Part shown: positions 32,938 through 42,486 of the stretch, piece by piece
Layout of the letters: each line of letters starts with the position of its first letter
How positions within the stretch are numbered: position 1 is the first letter of the stretch
Assembly (NCBI GenBank): GCA_902826305.1
Contig: CADEEH010000013.1
Coordinates: 1 to 54,298, forward strand
Origin: an uncultured Burkholderiales bacterium
Lineage (GTDB): Bacteria > Pseudomonadota > Gammaproteobacteria > Burkholderiales > Burkholderiaceae_E
Direction: 5' to 3'
Length of the DNA: 54,298 nucleotides
Program-made: the position numbers and the translations under genes
Notes under the pieces: generated by a model
The model's database searches: none
What the model saw: the letters and a program-made list of their open reading frames with translations, nothing else
What the model was told of the DNA's origin: nothing

Positions 32938-34620
32938 TCAGAACAGGCCGACGACCTTGCCGTCGGCGCCGAGGTCGATCTTCTCGGCCGAGGGCACCTT
33001 GGGCAGGCCGGGCATCGTCATGATGTCGCCGCAGACCATGACGATGAACTGGGCGCCGGCGGCCAGCCGGACCTCGCGGATGTCGATCGTGTGCCCGGAG
33101 GGGGCGCCGCGTGCGGTCGGGTCGGTCGAGAACGAGTACTGGGTCTTGGCGACACAGACCGGATAGTGGCCGTAGCCGGCGTCCTCGAGGGCCCGGATCT
33201 GCCGGGCGACCTTGGCCGCGCAGGTGACCCCGGCCGCGCCGTAGATCTTGCGGGCGATCGCACCGATCTTGTCCAGCAGCGGCGCGGACTCCTCGTAGGT
33301 GAAACGCATCGCGGGTTTGTCCGCGGCGCCCTCGACGATGCCCACCACCGCACGGGCGACCTCCTCGGCACCCTTGCCGCCCTCGGCCCAGTGCCGCGCC
33401 ACGATCACCGGCACCCCCAGCGGGGCCATCTTCTCGCGCAGCAGCGCGTGTTCGGCGTCGGTGTCGAACGTGAAGTGGTTGACCGACACGACACACGGCA
33501 GGTTGAACTGCTCGCGGATGTTGCGCACGTGCCGCTCGAGATTGACGATGCCGCGCTCGAGCGCCTTCAGGTCCTCGCGGTTGAGCTCCTTGACCTCGAC
33601 CCCGCCGTGGTACTTGAGCGCGCGCAGCGTCGCCACGATCACCACCGCGTCCGGCCTCAGGCCGGCCTTGCGGCACTTGATGTCGATGAACTTCTCGGCG
33701 CCCAGGTCCGCGCCGAAGCCGGCCTCGGTGACCACGTAGTCGGCCAGCTTGAGCGAGGCGCGGGTCGCGATCACCGAGTTGCAGCCGTGGGCGATGTTGG
33801 CAAACGGCCCCCCGTGCAGGATCGCCGGGTTGTTCTCCAGCGTCTGCACCAGGTTCGGCTTGAGTGCGTCCTTGAGCAGCACCGTCATCGCGCCGTCGGC
33901 CTTCAGCTCGCGTGCGGTCACCGGCTTTTGCGCCCGGGTGTAGCCGACGACGATGTTGCCCAGCCGCTGCTTGAGGTCGGCCAGCGAATCGGCCAGGCAG
34001 AAGATCGCCATCACCTCGGAGGCGACCACGATGTCGAAGCCGTCCTGGCGCGGATAGCCGTTGGCCGGCCCGCCCAGGCTCACGGTGATCTCGCGCAGCG
34101 CCCGGTCGTTCATGTCGACGACCCGTTTCCAGCTGATGCGGCGCACGTCGATGTCGAGCTCGTTGCCGTGGTGGATGTGGTTGTCGATCATCGCGGCCAG
34201 CAGGTTGTTGGCCAGCGCGATCGCCCCGAAGTCGCCGGTGAAGTGCAGGTTGATGTCCTCCATCGGCACCACCTGCGCGTACCCGCCCCCGGCCGCGCCG
34301 CCCTTCATGCCGAACACCGGCCCGAGCGAGGGCTCGCGCAGGCACACGATCGCCTTTTTGCCGATCCGGTTGAGTGCGTCACCCAGGCCGACCGTGGTCG
34401 TCGTCTTGCCCTCGCCGGCCGGCGTCGGGCTGATCGCGGTGACCAGCACCAGCTTGCCGTCGGGCCGATCCTTCAGGCTGTCGACGTACTCGAGCGACAG
34501 CTTCGCCTTGTAGTGCCCGTAGGGCTCGAGATGGTCGTCGGCGATGCCGAGCCGGTCGCGCGCCAGTTCGGTGATGCGGCGCGGGCGGGCTTGCTGGGCG
34601 ATTTCGATGTCGGAGGCCAT
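32938..34620 (-). CDS. ftfL: Formate-tetrahydrofolate ligase
   Basis: A full-length 560-residue formyltetrahydrofolate synthetase that joins formate to tetrahydrofolate with ATP. Visible motifs are the P-loop [58 protein letters not shown] and [13 protein letters not shown]; the C terminus runs [21 protein letters not shown] sits just before the ATG at 34620. It is the first gene of the minus-strand C1 operon and starts 260 bp from the divergent sgaA, so one control region can drive both arms of the serine cycle. The alternative symbol is fhs. Confidence 0.97.
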   Translation of the reverse strand: MASDIEIAQQARPRRITELARDRLGIADDHLEPYGHYKAKLSLEYVDSLKDRPDGKLVLVTAISPTPAGEGKTTTTVGLGDALNRIGKKAIVCLREPSLGPVFGMKGGAAGGGYAQVVPMEDINLHFTGDFGAIALANNLLAAMIDNHIHHGNELDIDVRRISWKRVVDMNDRALREITVSLGGPANGYPRQDGFDIVVASEVMAIFCLADSLADLKQRLGNIVVGYTRAQKPVTARELKADGAMTVLLKDALKPNLVQTLENNPAILHGGPFANIAHGCNSVIATRASLKLADYVVTEAGFGADLGAEKFIDIKCRKAGLRPDAVVIVATLRALKYHGGVEVKELNREDLKALERGIVNLERHVRNIREQFNLPCVVSVNHFTFDTDAEHALLREKMAPLGVPVIVARHWAEGGKGAEEVARAVVGIVEGAADKPAMRFTYEESAPLLDKIGAIARKIYGAAGVTCAAKVARQIRALEDAGYGHYPVCVAKTQYSFSTDPTARGAPSGHTIDIREVRLAAGAQFIVMVCGDIMTMPGLPKVPSAEKIDLGADGKVVGLF

Positions 34621-34688
34621 GTCTCCAGGTCCTTTGTTTTTCGACGGGCGAGGCGACGAATGCTAAGGCCGGATCGTCCACCCGACCC

Positions 34689-34754
34689 ATTGGTCTTTCT
34701 TTGGCCGGACGCCAGAAGAACTGATTGGTCAAGCCGCGCCTGGTTTCCTAGACT
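34689..34754 (+). promoter_or_regulatory. Divergent ftfL/sgaA control region: ATTGGTC repeats and sgaA promoter
   Basis: Two copies of ATTGGTC lie at 34689-34695 and 34724-34730. The second contains TTGGTC, which with TAGACT at 34749-34754 (18 bp apart) forms a plausible sigma-70 promoter for sgaA. A repeat upstream plus one at the -35 box is what a LysR-type activator such as QscR would need. The rest of the 260-bp region (34621-34880) shows no gene. Confidence 0.5.
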
Positions 34755-34880
34755 CCCTCGAGTCGTACGAGTGACAGCTCCGGCCTCCCCGAGTCCGGCT
34801 GTCAGCAGCCTCGATCACCGTCGGCTCCAGTGCGTCGACGCCGGACGGGTAGTGAGGCCCACAGACGGAGGAGCAGCACG

Positions 34881-36083
34881 ATGGCGGGTCGCAACGGTCT
34901 CTTCGTACCCGGTCCGACGAACATTCCGGATCGGGTGCTGCGCTCGATGGTGGTCTCGATGGAGGATCACCGGTCGCCGCGTTTCCCGCAGTTGACGCTG
35001 CACTGCCTGCGTGAACTGAAGAAGGTGTTCAAGACGACCACAGGCACGACCTTCCTGTTCCCGTCATCGGGTACCGGCTGCTGGGAAGCGGCGCTGACGA
35101 ACTGCCTGTCCAGCGGCGACACCGTGCTGATCGCCCGGTTCGGGCAGTTCTCGCACCTCTGGGCGGACATGTGCCGCCGGCTGGGGCTGGAGGTGCAGAT
35201 CCTGGAATGCGAATGGGGCGAAGGCGCGCCGGTGGAACGGTATCGGGACGCGCTGGCCGCCGATCGCGGGCACCGGATCAAGGCGGTGCTGGTGACACAC
35301 AACGAGACGGCCACCGGGGTGACGTCGGACGTGGCGGCGATCCGCCAGGTGATGCGTGAGACCGGGCATCCGGCGCTGCTGTTCGTCGATGCGGTCAGTT
35401 CGCTGGCGTCCATCGACTTCCGGATGGACGAGTGGGAGGTCGACGTCTGCATCACCGGTTCGCAGAAGGGGCTGATGCTGCCGGCCGGGCTCGGGGTGAC
35501 CTGCGTCAGCGAGAAGGCACTGCAGGCCCGGCGCGGGACCGCGAACCTGCCGAGGTGCTACTTCGACTACCTGGACATGCTGGCGCAGAACGAGAACGGC
35601 TACTTTCCGTACACGCCGGCACTGCCGCTGCTGTACGGACTGAAGGAGTCGCTGGCGATCCTCGAGGAGGAGGGGCTGGAGAACGTGTTCAGGCGGCACG
35701 CCTACCTGGCCGGTGGCGTGCGTGCCGCGGTGCACGCGGGCTGGAACCTGAGCCTGTGTGCGAAGCGGCCCGAATGGCAATCGGACACGGTGTCGGCGAT
35801 CGTCGTGCCGTCGGGGATCGACGGAGCGAAGGTGATCGATCGCGCCTTCCGCCGCTACAACCTGTCGCTCGGTGCAGGGCTGTCGAAGGTTGCCGGCCGG
35901 GTGTTCCGGATCGGGCACCTGGGCGACTGCAATGAACTGATGCTGCTGTCGGCGCTGGGCGGTGCCGAGATGGCGATGATCGATTGCGGGGTCGCCTTGG
36001 AACCGGGGTCGGGAGTCGCCGCCGCACAACGCTGGTGGCGCGCCAACGAATCGGCCGCCACGGGCACCACCGGTGGCATGTGA
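34881..36083 (+). CDS. sgaA: Serine-glyoxylate aminotransferase
   Basis: A 400-residue class V PLP aminotransferase that turns serine plus glyoxylate into hydroxypyruvate plus glycine, a key serine-cycle step. It has NGLFVPGPTNIPDRVLRSM, FLFPSSGTGCWEAALTN, LFVDAVSSLASIDFRMD and the PLP lysine in ITGSQKGLMLPAGLG. The tail RIGHLGDCNELMLLSALGGAEM is typical of SgaA. GGAGGAG precedes ATG 34881. It starts the plus-strand arm sgaA-hprA-ppc, 2 bp before hprA. Confidence 0.96.
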   Translation: MAGRNGLFVPGPTNIPDRVLRSMVVSMEDHRSPRFPQLTLHCLRELKKVFKTTTGTTFLFPSSGTGCWEAALTNCLSSGDTVLIARFGQFSHLWADMCRRLGLEVQILECEWGEGAPVERYRDALAADRGHRIKAVLVTHNETATGVTSDVAAIRQVMRETGHPALLFVDAVSSLASIDFRMDEWEVDVCITGSQKGLMLPAGLGVTCVSEKALQARRGTANLPRCYFDYLDMLAQNENGYFPYTPALPLLYGLKESLAILEEEGLENVFRRHAYLAGGVRAAVHAGWNLSLCAKRPEWQSDTVSAIVVPSGIDGAKVIDRAFRRYNLSLGAGLSKVAGRVFRIGHLGDCNELMLLSALGGAEMAMIDCGVALEPGSGVAAAQRWWRANESAATGTTGGM

Positions 36084-36085
36084 CG

Positions 36086-37039
36086 ATGGCCCGGCATCGA
36101 GTCGTCTTCCTCGATCGCGCCTCGCTGAAGGCGACGGTCCGCAAGCCGGCCTGCGCCGAGAGCTACGTCGAGTACGAGAAGACCGCGGCCGACCAGCTGC
36201 TCGATCGCCTCGCTGGCGCCACGGTCGCGATCACCAACAAGGTGCCGCTGCGCGCCGATTCGCTGCAGCGGCTGCCGCAGCTGAAGATGATCGCCGTCGC
36301 GGCCACCGGCTACGACGTGATCGACGTCGGCTACTGCCGCGAGCACGGGATCGCGGTTGCGAACATCCGCAACTATGCGGTGCATACGGTGCCGGAACAC
36401 GCGTTCGCGCTGATCCTGGCGTTGCGGCGCAATCTGCTCGCGTATCGCGCCGACGTGCAGGCCGGGGTCTGGCAGCAGTCCGACCAGTTCTGCTTCTTCA
36501 CGCATCCGATCGGTGACCTGCACGGCTCGACGATCGGCATCGTCGGTGAAGGAGCGATCGGGCAGGGCACGGCGGCGATCGCGCGCGGATTCGGCATGAA
36601 GGTGCTGTTCGCCGACCATGACCCGCCGAAGGCGCCGGGTGTCGAGTTCACCCCGTTCGACGAGGTGATCGAGCGCAGCGACGTGTTGTCGTTGCATTGC
36701 CCGCTGACCCCCGCGACCCGCAATCTGATCGGCTACGAGCGGCTGAAGCGGATGAAACGCTCGGCCCTGCTGATCAACACGTCGCGAGGCGGGCTGGTCG
36801 ACGAACAGGCCCTGATCCGGGCACTCGACGAAGGCCTGATCGCCGGCGCCGGCTTCGACGTCCTGACCACCGAGCCGCCAAGGGACGGTCATCCGCTGCT
36901 CGACGTGCGGCGTCCCGACTTCATCCTGACGCCTCACGTCGCCTGGGCCTCCGATGGAGCCATGCAGTTCCTGGCGGACCAGCTCATCGACAACATCGAA
37001 TGCTGGGCTCGAGGTGATCCGCAGCATCTGGTGAGTTAG
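36086..37039 (+). CDS. hprA: Hydroxypyruvate reductase (D-isomer-specific 2-hydroxyacid dehydrogenase)
   Basis: A 317-residue NAD(P)H-dependent enzyme that reduces hydroxypyruvate to D-glycerate. The Rossmann loop is TIGIVGEGAIGQGTAAIARGF. The catalytic set is Arg in INTSRGGLVDEQAL, Glu in VLTTEPPRDG and His in ILTPHVAWAS. It follows sgaA by 2 bp, so product and substrate of neighbouring steps match. The TAG stop is followed in the same frame by 28 open codons up to 37126 (see findings). Full length for the family, so nothing seems lost from this enzyme. Confidence 0.95.
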   Translation: MARHRVVFLDRASLKATVRKPACAESYVEYEKTAADQLLDRLAGATVAITNKVPLRADSLQRLPQLKMIAVAATGYDVIDVGYCREHGIAVANIRNYAVHTVPEHAFALILALRRNLLAYRADVQAGVWQQSDQFCFFTHPIGDLHGSTIGIVGEGAIGQGTAAIARGFGMKVLFADHDPPKAPGVEFTPFDEVIERSDVLSLHCPLTPATRNLIGYERLKRMKRSALLINTSRGGLVDEQALIRALDEGLIAGAGFDVLTTEPPRDGHPLLDVRRPDFILTPHVAWASDGAMQFLADQLIDNIECWARGDPQHLVS

Positions 37040-37141
37040 CCCGTGATCGCCTACGTCACGCGGGTGATCGGCGAGATCGGCGGGCAGGGGCAGGCCGTGC
37101 GGCAGGCGCTGGCCACGATCCATTGAACCGAATCGCGGGCC

Positions 37142-39883
37142 ATGAAACTCGCCGACCTCATCGATGCCGAGGAGAACGCGGCATCGATCGAATCCGCCGA
37201 TTCGTTGAGCCGCGCCGAGCTGCTCCGCTCGGCGCTGCTCGACGTGCTCGACCGTCACGAACCGGACGCCGCACGGATGATCCGGGGCGACGAGCCGATC
37301 GGCCCGGTCGACACCCGGCTGCTCGCGCGTACGCTCCAGGCGCAGGTGATCTGGTTCCAGCTGCTGTCGATCGCAGAACAGAACCGGGACATGCGCCGTC
37401 GCCGCGAAGTCGAGCGGCAACGGGGGCACGCCGAAGTGATGGGAACCTTCGCGTTCGTCTTCAGGCTGGCGGCGGACCAGGGTCTGAACGCCGCCCAGGT
37501 CCGCCAGGCCCTGGCCCGTCTGCGGGTGCGCCCGGTGATCGCGGCCCATCCGACCGAGGCGCGCCGGGTGACCGTGCTGGAGCGGCACCGGCGCATCTAC
37601 CGGAAGCTCTACGACCTCGAATCGCCGCGCTGGACGCCGCGTGAACGCGAGGAACTGCACGGGGCGATCCGCGACGAGATCGAACTGCTGCTGCTGACCG
37701 GCGAACTCAGGCTCGACGAATCGACGGTCGAGCAGGAGGTCGAGTGGGGCCTGCACTTCTTCGACGAGAACCTGTTCGACGTCGTGCCCCGGCTCCACGC
37801 GCGCATCGAGTCGGCGTTCGCGCGGCAGTTCCCGGGCGAGGCGCTCGAGTTGCCCAACGTGTTCACGTTCGGGTCCTGGATCGGCGGCGACCGCGACGGC
37901 AGCCCGTTCGTCACCAGCCGCGTCACCCGCGATGTGTTGTGGCGGCTGCGGCGTGCGAGCCTGGAGCGTTATCACCAGCGATTGACCGATCTGGCGCGCG
38001 ATCTGAGCATCAGCGAGCGGGCGCTCGCCTTGCCTCGCGAGTTCCGTGCGCGCCTGGACGCCGAACTGCAGGCCAGCGGCCGGGGTGCGGTGATCGTCGC
38101 GCGCAATCCGGGTGAACTTTTCCGGCAGTACCTCGTCTGCATGCGGCTGCGGGTGGAGGCCAACCTCGAATCCCTCGAGCGGCGCGAGCCGGCGTCGGCG
38201 CGAGGCTACGAGTCCGCCGACGATCTGATCGCCGACCTCGAGCTGATGCACGGGGCGCTGGCCGACGCGGGTGCCGAGCCGCTCGCCCGCGCGCTGGTTG
38301 CGCCGCTGCTGCGCGAAGTGCGCTGCTTCCGGTTCGCCACGGCGCGGCTCGACATCCGCGAGAACAGTCATCGAATCCATGCCGCGCTGGCCGAAGTCTG
38401 GCGGCTCGAGCGTCCCGGCGTCGACTCCCCTTCCACCGACTCGACCGCGTGGCGCGAGTGGCTGCTGGAGGAACTGGCTGTGCCGCGTACGGCCGGCACG
38501 GTCTGGGACGATCCGGATCGGCTGTCCGAGGAGGCACGGGAGACGTTCGCCGCCTTCTGTACCGTGGCCGAGATGCGCCGCCACGGCCATCGGGATGCGG
38601 TCGCCTCGCTGGTGCTGAGTGGGACGCACTCGGTGGCCGACGTACTGGCGGCCTACCTGGTGGCGAAACACGCCGGGCTCTTCCACGATGGCCCCGCGGT
38701 CGAACGATGCGTGCTTGCGGTGGTTCCGCTGCTGGAGACGGTCGCCGATCTGCGGCGGGCGCATCTGTTGCTGGCGGATCTGCTGCAGGTGCCCCTGGTC
38801 CAGCGCTCGGTGCGTGCCCAGGGCAACGTCCAGGAAGTGATGATCGACTACGCCGACTCGAACAAGGACGGCGGCTACTTCACCGCGCACTGGGAACTGT
38901 ACAAGGCACAGGCGGCGCTCACCCGGCTGGGCGATTCGCTCGGTGTGCACATCGCGTTCTTCCACGGAAGCGGCGGATCCGTCAGTCGCGGGGGAGCGCC
39001 CACCGGACGGGCGATCGCAGCCTTGCCGGCGGGGTCGATCCGCGGCGGCTTCCGGGTGACCGACCAGGGCGAGGTCGTGTCGGCCAAGTACGCCAACCGC
39101 GGCACGGCCCATTACCAGGTGGAACTGCTGGCCGCTTCGGTGCTCCAGCACATGCTGATGTCAGAGCGCGAGGCGGCGCTGGTCCCCAGCCACGAATACG
39201 ACGAAGCCATGGAGGCGATATCGGGCGTGGCGTGGACCGCCTACCGTCGCTTGCTGGAGATGCCGCAGCTGGTCTCGTATCTGCAGGCAGCGAGTCCGCT
39301 GGACGAGATGTCGATGCTGAACATCGGATCCGGACCGGTCCGGCCCGTGCCGATGGCGAGCCTGGGGGGACTGCGCGCCATCCCCTGGGCGTTTGCATGG
39401 TCCCAGAACCGCCACGTCATTCCGGGCTGGTACGGCCTGGGCAGCGGGCTCGCCGGCTTCGTCGAGGTGCACAAGACCCGCGGGCTCGCGCTGCTGCAGC
39501 GCATGTTCGAGGAGTGCCGGCTGTTTCGGACGATCATCGACGAAGTCGAAAGGACGCTGCTGACCGTCGATCTCGACATCGCCCGCGAGTTCGCCGGTCT
39601 GGTGTCGGATCGCGCCGCCGGCGCGGCGGTGTTCGGCGCCATCGAGGCCGAATACCGCCGCACGCGGGCGATGGTGCTCGAAGTGACCGACGCCGGTGAA
39701 CTCGCCGAACGTTTCCCGCAGCATCGCCGGCGCCTGGCGAGGCGGCTGCAGACGATGAACCAGGTCAGCCGCGAGCAGGTGCAGCTGCTGAAGCGCTTGC
39801 GCAGCGGCGACGACGACGAGGTGCGCTCGGCCGTTCTGCTGTCGATCGGCTGCGCGGCGGCCGGTCTCGGCGCGACCGGCTGA
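37142..39883 (+). CDS. ppc: Phosphoenolpyruvate carboxylase
   Basis: A 913-residue PEP carboxylase forming oxaloacetate from PEP and bicarbonate, the CO2-fixing step of the serine cycle. It has the catalytic His136 in VIAAHPTEARR, FGSWIGGDRDGSPFVTS and the glycine loop FHGSGGSVSRGGAPTGRA (residues 607-624). In E. coli that loop reads FHGRGGS, so the first Arg is Ser610 here; the second Arg (Arg616) is kept. The C terminus is AAGLGATG instead of the AAGLRNTG-like end of most PEPCs. These could mark a serine-cycle subtype with altered regulation. It follows hprA by 102 bp and is convergent with a LysR gene. Confidence 0.95.
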   Translation: MKLADLIDAEENAASIESADSLSRAELLRSALLDVLDRHEPDAARMIRGDEPIGPVDTRLLARTLQAQVIWFQLLSIAEQNRDMRRRREVERQRGHAEVMGTFAFVFRLAADQGLNAAQVRQALARLRVRPVIAAHPTEARRVTVLERHRRIYRKLYDLESPRWTPREREELHGAIRDEIELLLLTGELRLDESTVEQEVEWGLHFFDENLFDVVPRLHARIESAFARQFPGEALELPNVFTFGSWIGGDRDGSPFVTSRVTRDVLWRLRRASLERYHQRLTDLARDLSISERALALPREFRARLDAELQASGRGAVIVARNPGELFRQYLVCMRLRVEANLESLERREPASARGYESADDLIADLELMHGALADAGAEPLARALVAPLLREVRCFRFATARLDIRENSHRIHAALAEVWRLERPGVDSPSTDSTAWREWLLEELAVPRTAGTVWDDPDRLSEEARETFAAFCTVAEMRRHGHRDAVASLVLSGTHSVADVLAAYLVAKHAGLFHDGPAVERCVLAVVPLLETVADLRRAHLLLADLLQVPLVQRSVRAQGNVQEVMIDYADSNKDGGYFTAHWELYKAQAALTRLGDSLGVHIAFFHGSGGSVSRGGAPTGRAIAALPAGSIRGGFRVTDQGEVVSAKYANRGTAHYQVELLAASVLQHMLMSEREAALVPSHEYDEAMEAISGVAWTAYRRLLEMPQLVSYLQAASPLDEMSMLNIGSGPVRPVPMASLGGLRAIPWAFAWSQNRHVIPGWYGLGSGLAGFVEVHKTRGLALLQRMFEECRLFRTIIDEVERTLLTVDLDIAREFAGLVSDRAAGAAVFGAIEAEYRRTRAMVLEVTDAGELAERFPQHRRRLARRLQTMNQVSREQVQLLKRLRSGDDDEVRSAVLLSIGCAAAGLGATG

Positions 39884-39914
39884 TGTGACCGCCTGACCGG
39901 TGGGCGCCGGGATG

Positions 39915-40964
39915 CTACGTCGGTGTGTCCTTGTTCGCCCGCTTCCGGTCCGCCTGGCCGCCGGATGCGGCGCTGCCCGATCTGGTCGGCGTCTTGTTGG
40001 CGGACGGGACCGCCTGGCCCTTGAGCCGGTGGTCGACTCGGGCTTGGCCCTGCGCCTTCAGGAAATCGGAGAAGGCCTTAGCCGCCGCGGGCAGCGGTCG
40101 GTCTTCGAGGGTGATCACGTACCACTCGCGTTCGATCGGATGACCGGCGATCGGCAGCGGCACCAGCACCCCGGACTGAAGTTCGAGCACACAGGCGTGC
40201 AGGGAGATGAACGCGATGCCGAAGCCGGCCGCGCACATCTGCTTGATCGCCTCGTTGCTCGACAGCTCGGCGCCGAGTTTCATCTCGATTCCCGCGGCCT
40301 TGAACAACTGCTCGACCGCGGTGCGCGTCCCGGAGCCGCGTTCGCGCACCAGCAGCGTGACCTCGGCGAGGTCCTCCAGCGCCACCGGCGTCCTGGCCAG
40401 CACCCCGTGGCCGGGGGCGGCGACGAAGGACATCGGGTGGCGCGCGAACGGTGCCGCCGAGACCCGAAGCTCCGCCGGCGGGCGTCCCATGATCGCGAGG
40501 TCGATGTCCTGCCGGGCGAGTTGCTGGATGATGTCGGCCCGATTGCCGACACTCAGCTTGACACCGATCTGCTCGTGTTCACCCGCGAAGTCGAGCAGCA
40601 GCTGCGGCACCAGGTACTCCGCCGTCGTGACCGCGCCGACCCGAAGCGTGCCGGCGACATGGCCGCGGTGCGCCGCCATCGCCTCGCCGGCCTCCTGCCA
40701 GAGCGTGATCATCCGGTCCGCGTACGATGCGAGCAGCTTGCCGGCGTCGGTGAGGCGCACGCCGCGCGCGCCGCGCTGCAACAGCGGGGTGCCCGCGGAT
40801 TCCTCGAGGATGCCGAGCTGCAACGAGACCGCCGGCTGCGTCAGGCTGAGTTCCTCCGCCGTCCGCGAGACGCTGCCGAGCCGGGCCAGCGTGTGGAACG
40901 TCACCAGCTGACGGAGAGTGGCATTTTTCAGCGGACGGGCCATCGGGACTCGGCTGGTGGGCAT
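39915..40964 (-). CDS. LysR-family regulator, CbbR/QscR-like
   Basis: A 349-residue LysR-type regulator. The HTH is NATLRQLVTFHTLARLGSVSRTAEELSLTQPAVSLQLGILEE, very like CbbR and the serine-cycle regulator QscR, and the effector domain has VGAVTTAEYLVPQLLLDF and VRERGSGTRTAVEQLF. A basic, Ser/Lys-rich tail of ~45 residues follows the domain end. It lies between ppc (convergent) and glyA (divergent), so control of the serine-cycle genes is likely; this is inference from position. ATG 40964 is chosen; 40943 gives MARPLKN and is nearly as good. Confidence 0.88.
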   Translation of the reverse strand: MPTSRVPMARPLKNATLRQLVTFHTLARLGSVSRTAEELSLTQPAVSLQLGILEESAGTPLLQRGARGVRLTDAGKLLASYADRMITLWQEAGEAMAAHRGHVAGTLRVGAVTTAEYLVPQLLLDFAGEHEQIGVKLSVGNRADIIQQLARQDIDLAIMGRPPAELRVSAAPFARHPMSFVAAPGHGVLARTPVALEDLAEVTLLVRERGSGTRTAVEQLFKAAGIEMKLGAELSSNEAIKQMCAAGFGIAFISLHACVLELQSGVLVPLPIAGHPIEREWYVITLEDRPLPAAAKAFSDFLKAQGQARVDHRLKGQAVPSANKTPTRSGSAASGGQADRKRANKDTPT

Positions 40965-41136
40965 GGCCCGTTCACTCGATACGGTCGGCGATCCCGGATT
41001 TTGCGACGCCTGCACTCCGGCGACAAGATTTCCCGCGGCGCCGAAGGTTGGTCGGCGCAGCCGCCATCGGATCGATCGGTCGTGTGCAGTCATAGGGAAT
41101 TCTTTCGACGTCATCGAACAGAACTGATGCCGCGTG

Positions 41137-41157
41137 AGCGTCGCGCTCCCTACAATC
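41137..41157 (+). promoter_or_regulatory. glyA promoter elements
   Basis: TACAAT at 41152-41157 is an excellent -10 box, 25 bp before the glyA start. It is immediately preceded by the inverted repeat GAGCG-TCG-CGCTC (41137-41149), which sits where a regulator could overlap the promoter. No strong -35 is visible, which fits an activator-dependent promoter between divergent lysR and glyA. Confidence 0.5.
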
Positions 41158-41182
41158 GGGCCACCCGTTGCTGGAGCGAAGC

Positions 41183-42445
41183 ATGTTCGATCCCGAGAAG
41201 CAGATTGCCGACGTCGATCCGGAACTCTGGCAGGCGATGCGCGCCGAGCTGCAGCGCCAGGAGGACCACGTCGAACTGATCGCCTCCGAGAACTACGTGA
41301 GTCCGCAGGTGATGCGGATCCAGGGGTCGGTGCTGACGAACAAATACGCCGAGGGTTACCCGGGCAAGCGCTACTACGGCGGTTGTGAACATGTCGACGT
41401 CGCCGAACAGTTGGCGATCGATCGCGCCAAGGCGCTGTTCAAGGCCGAGTACGCGAACGTGCAGCCGCATTCCGGATCCCAGGCGAATGCCGCGGTCTAC
41501 ATGGCGATGCTCAAGCCGGGCGACACGATCCTGGGCATGTCGCTCGCTCACGGCGGACACCTGACCCACGGCGCGTCGGTGAACTTCAGCGGCAAGTTGT
41601 ACAACAGCGTGAGTTACGGCCTGGAGCCGGACACGGAACTGCTGGACTACGCCCAGGTTGCCGAACTCGCCGAAGCGCACAAGCCGAAGATGATCGTCGC
41701 CGGCGCGTCGGCGTATTCCCGCGTCATCGACTGGCAACGGCTGCGCGACATCGCCGATCGCCACGGCGCCTGGCTGCTGGTCGACATCGCGCACTACGCC
41801 GGACTGGTCGCCGCGGGTGAATATCCCAGTCCGGTCGGAATCGCCCACTTCGTCACCAGCACCACCCACAAGACCCTTCGTGGGCCGCGCGGCGGCCTGA
41901 TCCTGTCGAGCGCCGAGTTCGAGAAGCCGCTGAACTCGATGATCTTCCCGGGGATCCAGGGCGGGCCCCTGATGCACGTGATCGCCGCCAAGGCCCTGGC
42001 GTTCAGGGAAGCGATGTCACCGGAATTCAAGGACTACCAGAAGGCGGTCAAGGCCAATGCGCGGGCGATGGCCGAGACACTGGCCGCGCGCGGCCTGCGC
42101 ATCGTCTCGGGAGGCACCGACAGCCACGTGTTCCTGCTCGATCTGCGGGCCAAGCGGATCACCGGCAAGGCGGCCGAAGCGGTGCTCGGCAGGGCCCACA
42201 TGACGGTCAACAAGAACGCGATTCCGAACGACCCCGAAAAGCCGTTCGTCACCAGCGGCATCCGGATCGGCGCGCCGGCGATGACCACGCGCGGATTCGG
42301 GGTCGCGCAGGCGCAGCGGGTGGCCAATCTGATGGCCGACGTGTTGGATCGACCCGACGACGAATCGGTGATCTCGCGCGTCGCGGGTCAGGTCACGGAT
42401 CTGTGCCGGGGTTTCCCGGTCTACGGACCGAAGTACCGCGCCTGA
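41183..42445 (+). CDS. glyA: Serine hydroxymethyltransferase
   Basis: A 420-residue PLP enzyme that transfers the C1 unit of methylene-tetrahydrofolate to glycine, giving serine: the entry step of the serine cycle. Typical motifs are [55 protein letters not shown] and the PLP lysine in [24 protein letters not shown] precedes ATG 41183. It is divergent from the LysR gene and convergent with infA. It could serve both general glycine synthesis and C1 assimilation; whether another glyA exists cannot be told here. Confidence 0.97.
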   Translation: MFDPEKQIADVDPELWQAMRAELQRQEDHVELIASENYVSPQVMRIQGSVLTNKYAEGYPGKRYYGGCEHVDVAEQLAIDRAKALFKAEYANVQPHSGSQANAAVYMAMLKPGDTILGMSLAHGGHLTHGASVNFSGKLYNSVSYGLEPDTELLDYAQVAELAEAHKPKMIVAGASAYSRVIDWQRLRDIADRHGAWLLVDIAHYAGLVAAGEYPSPVGIAHFVTSTTHKTLRGPRGGLILSSAEFEKPLNSMIFPGIQGGPLMHVIAAKALAFREAMSPEFKDYQKAVKANARAMAETLAARGLRIVSGGTDSHVFLLDLRAKRITGKAAEAVLGRAHMTVNKNAIPNDPEKPFVTSGIRIGAPAMTTRGFGVAQAQRVANLMADVLDRPDDESVISRVAGQVTDLCRGFPVYGPKYRA

Positions 42446-42486
42446 CCGACGGTCGGCCCGGCATGTGGTGAGGTCTTCGCCTCTGT

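Noticed and set aside
35855-39151. Long minus-strand open frame of over 1000 codons across sgaA, hprA and ppc
   Set aside because: Shadow of the ppc, hprA and sgaA coding strand; the protein is Arg/His/Gln-rich and shows no domain.
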